Shown here one piece after another: positions 1-5,907 of a stretch of 5,907 nucleotides of DNA. Made by a program: the position numbers and the translations under genes. Location: positions 1-5,907 of the forward strand of contig CAQBGY010000220.1 of assembly GCA_948759685.1 (NCBI GenBank), given 5' to 3'. Every line of letters begins with the position of its first letter. Positions within the stretch are counted from its first letter, which is position 1. The notes beneath the pieces are model-generated. The model made no database searches. It was not told where the DNA came from and saw only the letters and a program-made list of their open reading frames with translations. Source of the stretch: an uncultured Eubacterium sp. (GTDB lineage: Bacteria; Bacillota_A; Clostridia; Lachnospirales; Lachnospiraceae).

Positions 1-1961
1 ATCCACATATCTACAACAATGGCAATCTTGAAATTGCTTTTCTCTTCCTTGAACTGTTTATCTAATGTTTTCCGGTATTCGTCATTGCCGAGCAGATTAT
101 AAAGTTCATCGGAATCATTATCTTTGTCGCGAGTGATAACCATAGCAATACGTGGCATCGGCTTTATTTCCTTACGTTCCTCTTCCGAAAGCGTTTCCTC
201 TTCGATACACTCTTTGATTTCCACCCATTCCGGTCGTAGGCGGACAATAGCTTGATAAAGATTCCATGCTATTGCTCGGCAACTACAAACAATCATCGCT
301 TTACCTAACACCGTCGAACCTTCCTCAAGCCGCTTTTCGTAGTGTTCCACCATATCTTGGGCAATCTTAGCAAGCAAATCAGGGTCATTCAGGATGACAT
401 CAATTCGCGTCATCTTTTTCTTACTTTCCTCTATCTGATAGTCACTTGCACCCTCGGATTTACATTGTTCATAAAACAGCTCAATTTCTTTGACTTTATC
501 CGAGTCAATCATTACTTTCGCCGCACGACCTTCATAGACTATCTTACGAGTAATCTCATCCGTAACCGCTTCGGTCATAGTATAGCGGTCTACAATTGGG
601 CCAAATACATCCAGTGTATTGTCGAGCGGTGTGCCCGTAAATCCTACGTATGTGGCATTAGGAAGAGAGTCTCGCAGATACTTTGCAAAACCATAATGAT
701 GCTTTACGCCCTTTTCTGTGATAGTCGTTTTCTGTCCTAATCCTGTTTGTGAACGATGTGCCTCATCAGATATACAGATAATATTTGCACGGTTGCTCAA
801 TAAGCCTGTGCCTTCCTCAAATTTCTGAATAGTTGTCAGATAGACACCTCCAGCAGAACGATTTTCAAGATGTTCTTTAAGTTTCTCCCGACTTTCTACT
901 TGAACGATTGTCTTGTCTCCAATGAATTTGGTAGCATTTAAAAACGACTTAGACAACTGATCATCAAGGTCTGTACGGTCTGTTATCAGAACAATGGTAG
1001 GACTGCTCAATTTTTTGGAACGCATCAGTTGTCGGGCAAGAAATAACATGGTGTACGACTTACCGCACCCTGTAGCTCCGAAGTATGTGCCCCCTTTTCC
1101 ATCACCATCAGGATTCAATCGTGAATGTTTCAGAATGTTATTGAACAGTTGAGTGGTAGCAAAATACTGCGGATAGCGGCACACGATTTTATCCTCATCC
1201 TTGGGAGTATCTGGCAAATAGATAAAGTTATGCAATACATCAAGCAGGCGTTCCTTTCTGAACAATCCGCGCATCATCGTGAACATAGTATCAAAAGCAC
1301 CATCAAGAATAGAATCCGTAGCTTCCACCTTATGCCATCCGTAAAAGAACTCATATGGTGCAAAAAGTGAACCGATTTTATTGTTCACGCCATCGCTGAT
1401 TACTACAAACGCATTATAGCGAAACAATTTAGGTATGTCACGCCTATAACGCACCGTCAGTTGCTTGAAAGCGTTTTCTATTGTGGTATTTTGCTTGATG
1501 GCATTTTTAAATTCAAGTACCACCAAAGGCAGACCATTAACAAATACAATACCGTCAGGAATACGATGATGCTCACCGTCAATGGCAAACTGATTGACGA
1601 ACTTGAAAAGATTGTTCTTTCCCGATTCAGTATAATCAATGGGATAGATATGAAGATTGGGTAACTTAGGATTGGTTCGTTTCAACGAAAAACCTTCTTG
1701 CAGAAGTCGCAACGCTTCTACATTCTCTGCATACACACTACCCCCATCTGAAGTTTCCAATCTGGCGATTGCCCGATTGATTTCATCCTCGGTAATATGG
1801 TCTACTTCATATTTTTTCCGCAGATAAAAGCGCAAATCATCGTAGAGAATAACATCTCGTGTATCACGCAGAATGCTTTCTCCATACACATAGTCGTAAC
1901 CCTCTTTTTTGAAAAGTTCGACAAATGCTTTCTCTAATTGTGATTCGTTGAATGCAGGCAT
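1..1961 (-). CDS. hsdR: Type I restriction enzyme R subunit HsdR (3' end outside window)
   Basis: HsdR is the ATP-driven translocase and endonuclease subunit of a Type I RM complex. With HsdM and HsdS it binds unmethylated sites, pulls in DNA and cuts at a distance. I translated the minus strand from ATG at 1961 and found 653 codons open to the window edge. The N-terminal nuclease shows the PD-(D/E)XK residues D136, E150 and K152 (the latter two in LVVLEFK), with a Q167/Y172 pair like the family QxxxY motif. The SF2 motor shows Walker A GATGCGKS (295-302), with Cys where Ser is more usual, DEAH (399-402) and motif III FTGTP (441-445). The visible part ends at IAIVVDMW, where motif V begins. 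Family members are about 1,000 residues, so roughly a third is missing. The start is the first ATG after an in-frame TAA 15 bases upstream. It lies 37 bases after the kinase gene. No frameshift is seen, so it looks functional as far as visible. Confidence 0.96.
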   Translation of the reverse strand, partial: MPAFNESQLEKAFVELFKKEGYDYVYGESILRDTRDVILYDDLRFYLRKKYEVDHITEDEINRAIARLETSDGGSVYAENVEALRLLQEGFSLKRTNPKLPNLHIYPIDYTESGKNNLFKFVNQFAIDGEHHRIPDGIVFVNGLPLVVLEFKNAIKQNTTIENAFKQLTVRYRRDIPKLFRYNAFVVISDGVNNKIGSLFAPYEFFYGWHKVEATDSILDGAFDTMFTMMRGLFRKERLLDVLHNFIYLPDTPKDEDKIVCRYPQYFATTQLFNNILKHSRLNPDGDGKGGTYFGATGCGKSYTMLFLARQLMRSKKLSSPTIVLITDRTDLDDQLSKSFLNATKFIGDKTIVQVESREKLKEHLENRSAGGVYLTTIQKFEEGTGLLSNRANIICISDEAHRSQTGLGQKTTITEKGVKHHYGFAKYLRDSLPNATYVGFTGTPLDNTLDVFGPIVDRYTMTEAVTDEITRKIVYEGRAAKVMIDSDKVKEIELFYEQCKSEGASDYQIEESKKKMTRIDVILNDPDLLAKIAQDMVEHYEKRLEEGSTVLGKAMIVCSCRAIAWNLYQAIVRLRPEWVEIKECIEEETLSEEERKEIKPMPRIAMVITRDKDNDSDELYNLLGNDEYRKTLDKQFKEEKSNFKIAIVVDMW

Positions 1962-1989
1962 ATTATTACTTACTATTTACTATCTACTA
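1962..1989 (-). repeat. Four 7-base tandem repeats in the kinase-hsdR spacer
   Basis: Read on the minus strand, the spacer contains TAGTAGA, TAGTAAA, TAGTAAG and TAATAAT in direct succession, ending immediately before the hsdR ATG. Because the unit is 7 bases, each copy shifts the stop triplet by one frame, so stops occur in all three frames. The block fills 28 of the 37 intergenic bases. It contains no Shine-Dalgarno-like sequence and no hairpin that would form a terminator. It may be a translational insulator, an A/T-rich ribosome-loading leader for hsdR, or a slippage-prone spacer. The repeat is directly visible; any role is inferred. Confidence 0.7.
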
Positions 1990-1998
1990 ATAAAATTT

Positions 1999-3003
1999 CT
2001 ATTTTGCATTATTTATCACCCACTCAAAGAAAGATTTTTCTTTTTTTGCAAGTTCTTTCTTCACAAGACTCGTAGCGCAGAATTTGCCTATTTTAGTTTT
2101 TCTTCCAGAATCTATTTTTATTTGGTAAGTTTCAAAATCGAAAACCCCATTAACTTTTGGCACAACATTAAATATATAATCATAATTTTTACCTTTCCCT
2201 ATTAAAGTCCCATCTGTGGCAATATCCCAATATCCAGAAAAATACAGCTTTTCTAAATCTCTTCTTATTTCTAAAGCAGAAGTATATCGCTTTGTTCGAT
2301 CAGTATTTATTGCCTTCTTTATGATTGAAACGACTTTTCTAGGAACATAAGGTTGAAAATTGCAGAATGTGTTATCAGACACACTATTTGCCAATCTATA
2401 TGCAGTACATCCAAATTGATATAAATCTGTTTGAATATCAATAGTGTTATCTATTTTCGATTCTGGAGCTTGATGAAGTATGTAAGCAGCCTTTGCCATT
2501 ATTGCACCTCCATCTACAGAAACACCTGAAATTCCATAGTCCGCTAAAATCCCATTCCCTTGTTCATCTAATAAAATATTTCCGGGTTTGATATCATTAT
2601 GAATGATTCCGCCATTATGTAAATACTCTAATCCTAATAAAATATCTTTTAATGCTTTAAGTAATATCGGCAATGGCAAAAAATTAAATGAATTTAATTT
2701 GGACTCTATCGTTCCATTTTTATGATATTCTTGCGCTATAATTACAATTGCAACATCAGGATTAGCAGTTTGAACAACATCTGCATAATAAATTTTTAGT
2801 AAATTATTATGACTCACTTTATGTCCATTTCGTGCTTCCTCCAATATTTGTGCAACACGACTAAATTCTGAAGGAAGAACTTTCAGAGCGACTTGGCTTT
2901 CTATTGTTGTATCTGTTGCAAGCCAAACCTGACCAAAACTTCCTTGTCCAAGTTTTTTATCTAGTCGATATTTGTATATGGTGTCTCCAACGGTTAAATT
3001 CAT
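1999..3003 (-). CDS. Hanks-type serine/threonine protein kinase embedded in a Type I RM operon
   Basis: This 334-residue protein is a eukaryotic-like Ser/Thr kinase. The catalytic domain covers about residues 8-254: glycine loop GQGSFG (19-24), VALK lysine K41, a likely helix-C glutamate (E55 or E56), catalytic loop HNDIKPGN with D137, K139 and N142, DYG (155-157) in place of DFG, APE (179-181), helix-F D193 and G198, and a subdomain XI arginine near R239. All residues needed for phosphotransfer are present. The activation segment is short (27 residues) and has AAYILHQAPE where GTxxYxAPE is usual. Residues 255-334 form a tail of unknown identity with alternating strand-like and helical stretches. 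No transmembrane segment or signal peptide is visible, so it is probably cytoplasmic and lacks the PASTA sensor type of architecture. Its ATG overlaps the upstream stop as ATGA, implying coupled translation. It is AT-rich (20-32% GC in two hand-counted 60-base lines). The substrate is unknown; HsdR, HsdM or a phage-triggered host target are possible. Confidence 0.93.
   Translation of the reverse strand: MNLTVGDTIYKYRLDKKLGQGSFGQVWLATDTTIESQVALKVLPSEFSRVAQILEEARNGHKVSHNNLLKIYYADVVQTANPDVAIVIIAQEYHKNGTIESKLNSFNFLPLPILLKALKDILLGLEYLHNGGIIHNDIKPGNILLDEQGNGILADYGISGVSVDGGAIMAKAAYILHQAPESKIDNTIDIQTDLYQFGCTAYRLANSVSDNTFCNFQPYVPRKVVSIIKKAINTDRTKRYTSALEIRRDLEKLYFSGYWDIATDGTLIGKGKNYDYIFNVVPKVNGVFDFETYQIKIDSGRKTKIGKFCATSLVKKELAKKEKSFFEWVINNAK
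3000..3003 (-). promoter_or_regulatory. ATGA start/stop overlap coupling the small gene to the kinase
   Basis: The kinase start codon (3003-3001) and the stop codon TGA of the preceding gene (3002-3000) share bases in an ATGA arrangement. No Shine-Dalgarno-like sequence precedes the kinase ATG, so termination-reinitiation is the likely way the kinase is translated. This suggests the two proteins are made in a linked ratio and act together. Confidence 0.85.
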
Positions 3004-3458
3004 ATTTCTAATAATTTATTTGCAACAACAATAGCATCAGCTATTCTCTCATCCCAATATTTATCAGACTTCTCTCCAACTATCGTTTCAGCTTGTTGTT
3101 TTACTGTTTTAGAACTAATGCCTAATTGATTATAAATAAACGATTTCACTACTATATCTCGATTATACGCAGCCATTGAAGCCATACAGTCAAAAAACAT
3201 AATATCTTTCAATTTGCTATAGCAACTCGGAATATTTTCATTTTGTTTGATTGCCAGCGCATTAATACCATGATTAGCATCTAATATTCGATTAATTTCT
3301 GACTGATACCATAAATAAAGCTCTTTTCCGTCATAACCACGAGGCTTAACAATTTTGGTTTCTGCATTCTTATTTACAAATTTAATCTGATTGTCATTTC
3401 CCTCAAGAATACAATATCTTATGCCGTTACTATAATTCCTTAATCCTAGTACTTTCAT
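3000..3458 (-). CDS. Small RNase H/RuvC-fold-like protein, probably non-catalytic, kinase partner
   Basis: I do not recognise a named gene. The 152-residue protein has the layout of the RNase H/RuvC fold: a strand at the very start (KVLGL, 2-6), a hairpin strand GIRYCIL (12-18), a third strand near 24-29, a helix (45-60), a central strand INALAIK (65-71), helices around 78-99, a strand DIVVKSF (101-107) and a last helix with the RuvC-like signature WDERIADAIVVA (135-146). In RuvC the first strand carries Asp and the central strand Glu; here those places hold R7/N8 and K71, although E74 is near. D136 and D141 match the C-terminal acidic positions. It could therefore be an inactive, nucleic-acid-binding member; its style resembles DUF3010-type proteins, but that is tentative. 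I chose ATG 3458, four bases past the hsdS stop, because it opens directly on strand 1; a TTG at 3479 would add seven residues and overlap hsdS. It is AT-rich and is coupled to the kinase by ATGA. Confidence 0.8.
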   Translation of the reverse strand: MKVLGLRNYSNGIRYCILEGNDNQIKFVNKNAETKIVKPRGYDGKELYLWYQSEINRILDANHGINALAIKQNENIPSCYSKLKDIMFFDCMASMAAYNRDIVVKSFIYNQLGISSKTVKQQAETIVGEKSDKYWDERIADAIVVANKLLEI

Positions 3459-3462
3459 GTTT

Positions 3463-4539
3463 CTATATTGCAAATTCAACCCTTAACAAAAGCAAAGATT
3501 GTAATTCTGTTAATATTTTTATTTCTTTTCTCTTCTTTATTATTTCGATTTCGTTAGCTTCTGCTATTTTATCAAAATGCAAAATTGCGTCATGCGTTGG
3601 TATGACACATTCAAGCTGGGTTAGAATCGTTTGTGTTAACAAAGGTTGGTTAGACCCTTCACTTTTACTATTTAAATTAAGGGTACTCAAAAGCCAATAA
3701 AGATAATATAATGCTCCATTTTTGGCTACAGCCATCATCGCATTATCATTAACCCAGCATTTCTCTCGTTCTATTTGAATGTTTCCGCAATTAGCTCCAA
3801 CCCTACCAATTACTATTATATTTACGGCATTATGGGAATTATGCCTCCCAACAATACCATTTCCACCATATACAGGTATTTTACCATTTATTGGTTGTAT
3901 AGCTTTCCCATTCTTAAAATCTGCAACACCACCCAATGTCCCCATTCGCCACCCCTCAGGCAAATTCTCCACATCAATATCGTCAACAAACATCTTGCGG
4001 TAGATGGCCTGAGCTGTTTCTTCAATAGTAGCAATCAATCTGCGGTTGTTTTCAATCCGTCGCTCTATTGCTTGATATTCGGCTACAATCTTTCGTTGTT
4101 CATCAATTGAAGAAACTGGCAACAAGACTTCGCACATCTCACTCCATTCAAAGACTTCACGCGCAGAACCATGCGATTTGAAACGGGCATATCTATCGAA
4201 CTCTGGCCTACGAAACCACATCATCAGATATTCCGGCAATAATTCTGTTTCGTCAATGACTTCGAAAACAACATAAGCCTGTGAAATAATACAAGGAGAT
4301 TCCCCCTCATACAAAGCAATTGTTATTTTATCTCCATTGCGAGAAGTTACAGGAACATAGCCAAACTGTCGAGGTTGGACTATTTTATATGTACTCATAT
4401 CAGTCCCCGTTGTATTTGCAATGGATGTGATAAACTGCTTAGCAATGCTTAAACCAAGCAGTTTATTTACAACCAAGTCTCGATTGCGCACATCAACTTG
4501 CCGGATATAATTACCCAATCTTTTATAATTCGATTTCAT
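3463..4539 (-). CDS. hsdS: Type I RM specificity subunit HsdS
   Basis: HsdS sets the DNA sequence that the complex methylates and cuts. The 358-residue product has the standard plan: target recognition domain 1 (TRD1, about 1-141), central helical spacer (142-185, from SSIDEQRKI to AIYRKMF), TRD2 (about 194-316), and distal helical spacer (317-354, ending in LTELQSLLLLRV). TRD2 opens with LPEGWRMGTL and shows the typical YGGNGIVG (224-231) and IGRVGANCG (244-252) stretches. Two different TRDs imply an asymmetric bipartite target, which cannot be read from sequence. The start at ATG 4539 gives the family-typical opening MKSNYKRLGNYI and overlaps the hsdM end by 17 bases; ATG 4560 and the farther start at 4608 add residues that fit poorly. 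GC content falls sharply from about 3900 downwards, at the spacer/TRD2 boundary, suggesting a domain swap. No second hsdS or invertase is present in the window. Near full length and intact. Confidence 0.95.
   Translation of the reverse strand: MKSNYKRLGNYIRQVDVRNRDLVVNKLLGLSIAKQFITSIANTTGTDMSTYKIVQPRQFGYVPVTSRNGDKITIALYEGESPCIISQAYVVFEVIDETELLPEYLMMWFRRPEFDRYARFKSHGSAREVFEWSEMCEVLLPVSSIDEQRKIVAEYQAIERRIENNRRLIATIEETAQAIYRKMFVDDIDVENLPEGWRMGTLGGVADFKNGKAIQPINGKIPVYGGNGIVGRHNSHNAVNIIVIGRVGANCGNIQIEREKCWVNDNAMMAVAKNGALYYLYWLLSTLNLNSKSEGSNQPLLTQTILTQLECVIPTHDAILHFDKIAEANEIEIIKKRKEIKILTELQSLLLLRVEFAI
4523..4539 (-). other. 17-base hsdM/hsdS coding overlap
   Basis: The hsdS ATG (4539-4537) lies inside the last codons of hsdM, which stops with TAA at 4525-4523. 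The two genes are in different frames. No Shine-Dalgarno-like site precedes the hsdS ATG, so translational coupling is likely and would keep the M and S subunits in proportion. Confidence 0.75.
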
Positions 4540-5907
4540 AACCCAATGATTTAAAAACATTAAGTACTGATTCTCGACTTTTGGCTTCTTGACGAAGGAT
4601 GTCGGCAAGTTCCGATTGAAGTTCCTTCATGCGTGTGTCATAATCCACCGACTCATCCCGATTGACAAATTCGATGTATTTGGAGGGGACCAACGAGAAA
4701 CCTTTGTCTGCAATTCCTCCATCTTCACCAACACTTACCGATTTACAGAACTCCGGTATATCGGTATAGGTTTCTGTATGACCCTCTCGCTGCCAGTTGT
4801 GGTAGGTATCGGCCACTTTACGAATATCCTCATCGGTGAAACGCACATATTTCTTTTCAAAGGGTTCGCCCATCTGGCGCATATCGATGAAAAGTATCTC
4901 CTTTTCACGGTCACGATAATGTATGTCTTCTCCGTTACGATTGACCAAACGACCTTTCTTATTCGCATTGATAATCCAAAGCGTAACGGAAATATCAGTA
5001 GAGTAAAAGAGGTTACGAGGCAGTATTACAATTGCTTCCACCAATCCGCGTTCAATCATCTTGCGACGGATTTCTCCTTCTGTACCATCGGCACTCAGCG
5101 CACCGTTGGCCAAAATGAAACCTGCCACACCGTTGGACGAGAGTTTGCTCACCATATTGAGAATCCAAGCATAGTTGGCATTAGAGGTAGGCGGCACGTC
5201 ATAACCATCCCAACGAGGATCGTCCGTCAGTTGATTGTCCGCTCTCCAGTCTTTTTGGTTGAACGGAGGATTAGCCATAATGAAATCGGCTTTCAAATCT
5301 TTGTGACGGTCATCGGTAAAGGTGTTGGCGGCATAATCGCCCAAGTCGGCTGCGATACCACGAATAGCAAGGTTCATCTTGGCCAGTTTAAAAGTGGTCT
5401 TGGTATATTCCTGTCCATACACCGACACCTTGCGACGATTGCCATGATGACTCTCCACAAACTTCATGGATTGTACAAACATACCGCCCGAACCACAACA
5501 AGGGTCGTAAATCTTCCCCTCGTAGGGTTCAATCATCTCGGCTATGAGATTGACAATCGTCTTGGGTGTATAAAATTCGCCCTTGCCTTTTCCTTCCTTA
5601 ATGGCAAACTTTGAAAGGAAATATTCATAAACGCGCCCTATGATATCATTACCATCTGCCGATTCGAGTATGGCATCAAAACTATCAATCTTATCAAGCA
5701 ATGAACCAAGTTTTTCTGCCTCTATACCCAGTGAACTATAATAATTATTAGGCAATGCGCCCTGCAAAGGTTTATTCTCTTTCTCTATATCAGAAAGTGC
5801 CTTATCCACGATTGAAGCAATATTCGGTTGCTTTGCGTTTTCCTTGATATATGACCAGCGAGCCTTTTCCGGAAGATAAAATACATTCTTGGCTGCATAA
5901 AACTCTA
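4523..5907 (-). CDS. hsdM: Type I RM DNA N6-adenine methyltransferase subunit HsdM (5' end outside window)
   Basis: HsdM transfers a methyl group from S-adenosylmethionine to the N6 of adenine within the site chosen by HsdS, protecting host DNA. The frame is open to the right edge, and 460 residues are visible, starting EFYAAKNVFYLPEKARWSYI. The true start lies upstream; GTG at 5809 is internal, because the codons before it continue family-typical sequence. Numbering the visible part, a helical N-terminal domain is followed by GEFYTPKTIV (110-119), SAM-binding motif I DPCCGSGG (134-141), and catalytic motif IV NPPF (212-215), the N6-adenine type. The C-terminal part carries the ITLWI-like TDISVTLWI stretch and a final helical segment that should pack against HsdS. 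Family members are about 500 residues, so perhaps 40-60 are missing. GC is about 47-48% in two hand-counted 60-base lines, clearly above the kinase region. The gene is first of those visible in the operon; its promoter is not in the window. Confidence 0.96.
   Translation of the reverse strand, partial: EFYAAKNVFYLPEKARWSYIKENAKQPNIASIVDKALSDIEKENKPLQGALPNNYYSSLGIEAEKLGSLLDKIDSFDAILESADGNDIIGRVYEYFLSKFAIKEGKGKGEFYTPKTIVNLIAEMIEPYEGKIYDPCCGSGGMFVQSMKFVESHHGNRRKVSVYGQEYTKTTFKLAKMNLAIRGIAADLGDYAANTFTDDRHKDLKADFIMANPPFNQKDWRADNQLTDDPRWDGYDVPPTSNANYAWILNMVSKLSSNGVAGFILANGALSADGTEGEIRRKMIERGLVEAIVILPRNLFYSTDISVTLWIINANKKGRLVNRNGEDIHYRDREKEILFIDMRQMGEPFEKKYVRFTDEDIRKVADTYHNWQREGHTETYTDIPEFCKSVSVGEDGGIADKGFSLVPSKYIEFVNRDESVDYDTRMKELQSELADILRQEAKSRESVLNVFKSLGYEIEL

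Noticed and set aside
342..740. Plus-strand frame of 132 codons, and similar short frames at 1125-1370 and 1461-1664
   Set aside because: All are antisense to hsdR, which reads without interruption through this stretch with nuclease, Walker A, DEAH and motif III residues in place.
1909..2205. Plus-strand frame of 98 codons, rich in hydrophobic residues, across the kinase-hsdR junction
   Set aside because: It is antisense to the kinase tail and the hsdR start. The hydrophobic look comes from reading A-rich lysine codons backwards as Phe-rich ones.
1999..3003. Kinase as PglW of a Pgl/BREX system or as a HipA-type toxin
   Set aside because: PglW is much larger and lies with PglX/PglZ-type genes, none of which are visible. 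HipA has a different fold signature. This protein shows plain Hanks-kinase motifs.
3459..3479. TTG start at 3479 for the small RNase H-like protein
   Set aside because: It would add seven residues before the first strand and overlap hsdS by 17 bases. The ATG at 3458 begins directly at strand 1 and lies four bases after the hsdS stop.
3775..4110. Overlapping plus-strand frames at 3775-4110 and 3779-4003
   Set aside because: Both lie antisense to hsdS TRD2 and the central spacer, and neither shows a recognisable motif.
4540..4608. Upstream hsdS starts at 4608 and 4560
   Set aside because: The added residues translate sequence that codes for the hsdM C-terminus in another frame, while MKSNYKRLGNYI at 4539 is the family-typical opening.
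4735..4968. Minus-strand frame of 77 codons inside hsdM
   Set aside because: It is an out-of-frame shadow inside hsdM, without any independent support.
4589..5614. Long plus-strand open frame of 341 codons opposite hsdM
   Set aside because: It lies wholly antisense to hsdM, whose SAM-binding and NPPF motifs are intact on the other strand. The plus-strand translation shows no domain-like pattern and is a codon-bias shadow.
5807..5809. GTG at 5809 as the start of HsdM
   Set aside because: The frame continues upstream to the window edge with family-typical sequence (EFYAAKNVFYLPEKARW), so the real start is outside.
1..5907. tRNA, rRNA, CRISPR array, insertion sequence or inverted repeats for hsdS shuffling
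   Set aside because: Nothing of these types was seen on reading both strands. The only clear repeat is the heptamer block before hsdR. A formal repeat search was not possible here.

Overview
The window holds one minus-strand gene cluster: a Type I restriction-modification (RM) operon of the hsdM-hsdS-hsdR kind with two extra genes between hsdS and hsdR. In transcription order (right to left) it reads hsdM (5' end outside the window), hsdS, a small RNase H/RuvC-fold-like protein, a Hanks-type serine/threonine kinase, and hsdR (3' end outside the window). The protein sequences, the lack of clear Shine-Dalgarno sites and the A/T-rich leaders point to a Bacteroidota host (Bacteroides, Parabacteroides or Prevotella type). 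This is a judgement from sequence style, not a database match.

Layout by position. 5907-4523: HsdM, the N6-adenine methyltransferase subunit, with its SAM-binding and NPPF motifs intact. 4539-3463: HsdS, the specificity subunit, with two target recognition domains and two helical spacers; its start overlaps the hsdM end by 17 bases. 3458-3000: a 152-residue protein with an RNase H/RuvC-like layout whose expected catalytic carboxylates are largely absent. 3003-1999: a 334-residue protein kinase with a complete catalytic set and an unassigned C-terminal tail of about 80 residues, coupled to the preceding gene by an ATGA overlap. 1998-1962: a 37-base spacer built mainly from four 7-base tandem repeats. 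1961-1: HsdR, the translocase/endonuclease subunit, with its N-terminal PD-(D/E)XK nuclease and the first part of its helicase motor; it is open to the window edge. No stretch over 300 bases lacks a gene, and no RNA gene, CRISPR array, transposon or recombinase was seen.

How it may work. HsdM, HsdS and HsdR together would methylate and cut DNA at a bipartite site set by HsdS. The two middle genes are co-directional, almost without spacing, and AT-rich compared with hsdM and hsdR, so they look like an acquired cargo pair carried in the RM operon. The best reading is a kinase/partner module that either adds a second layer of phage defence or controls the restriction complex by phosphorylation. 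That role is inference; the gene order and motifs are seen directly.
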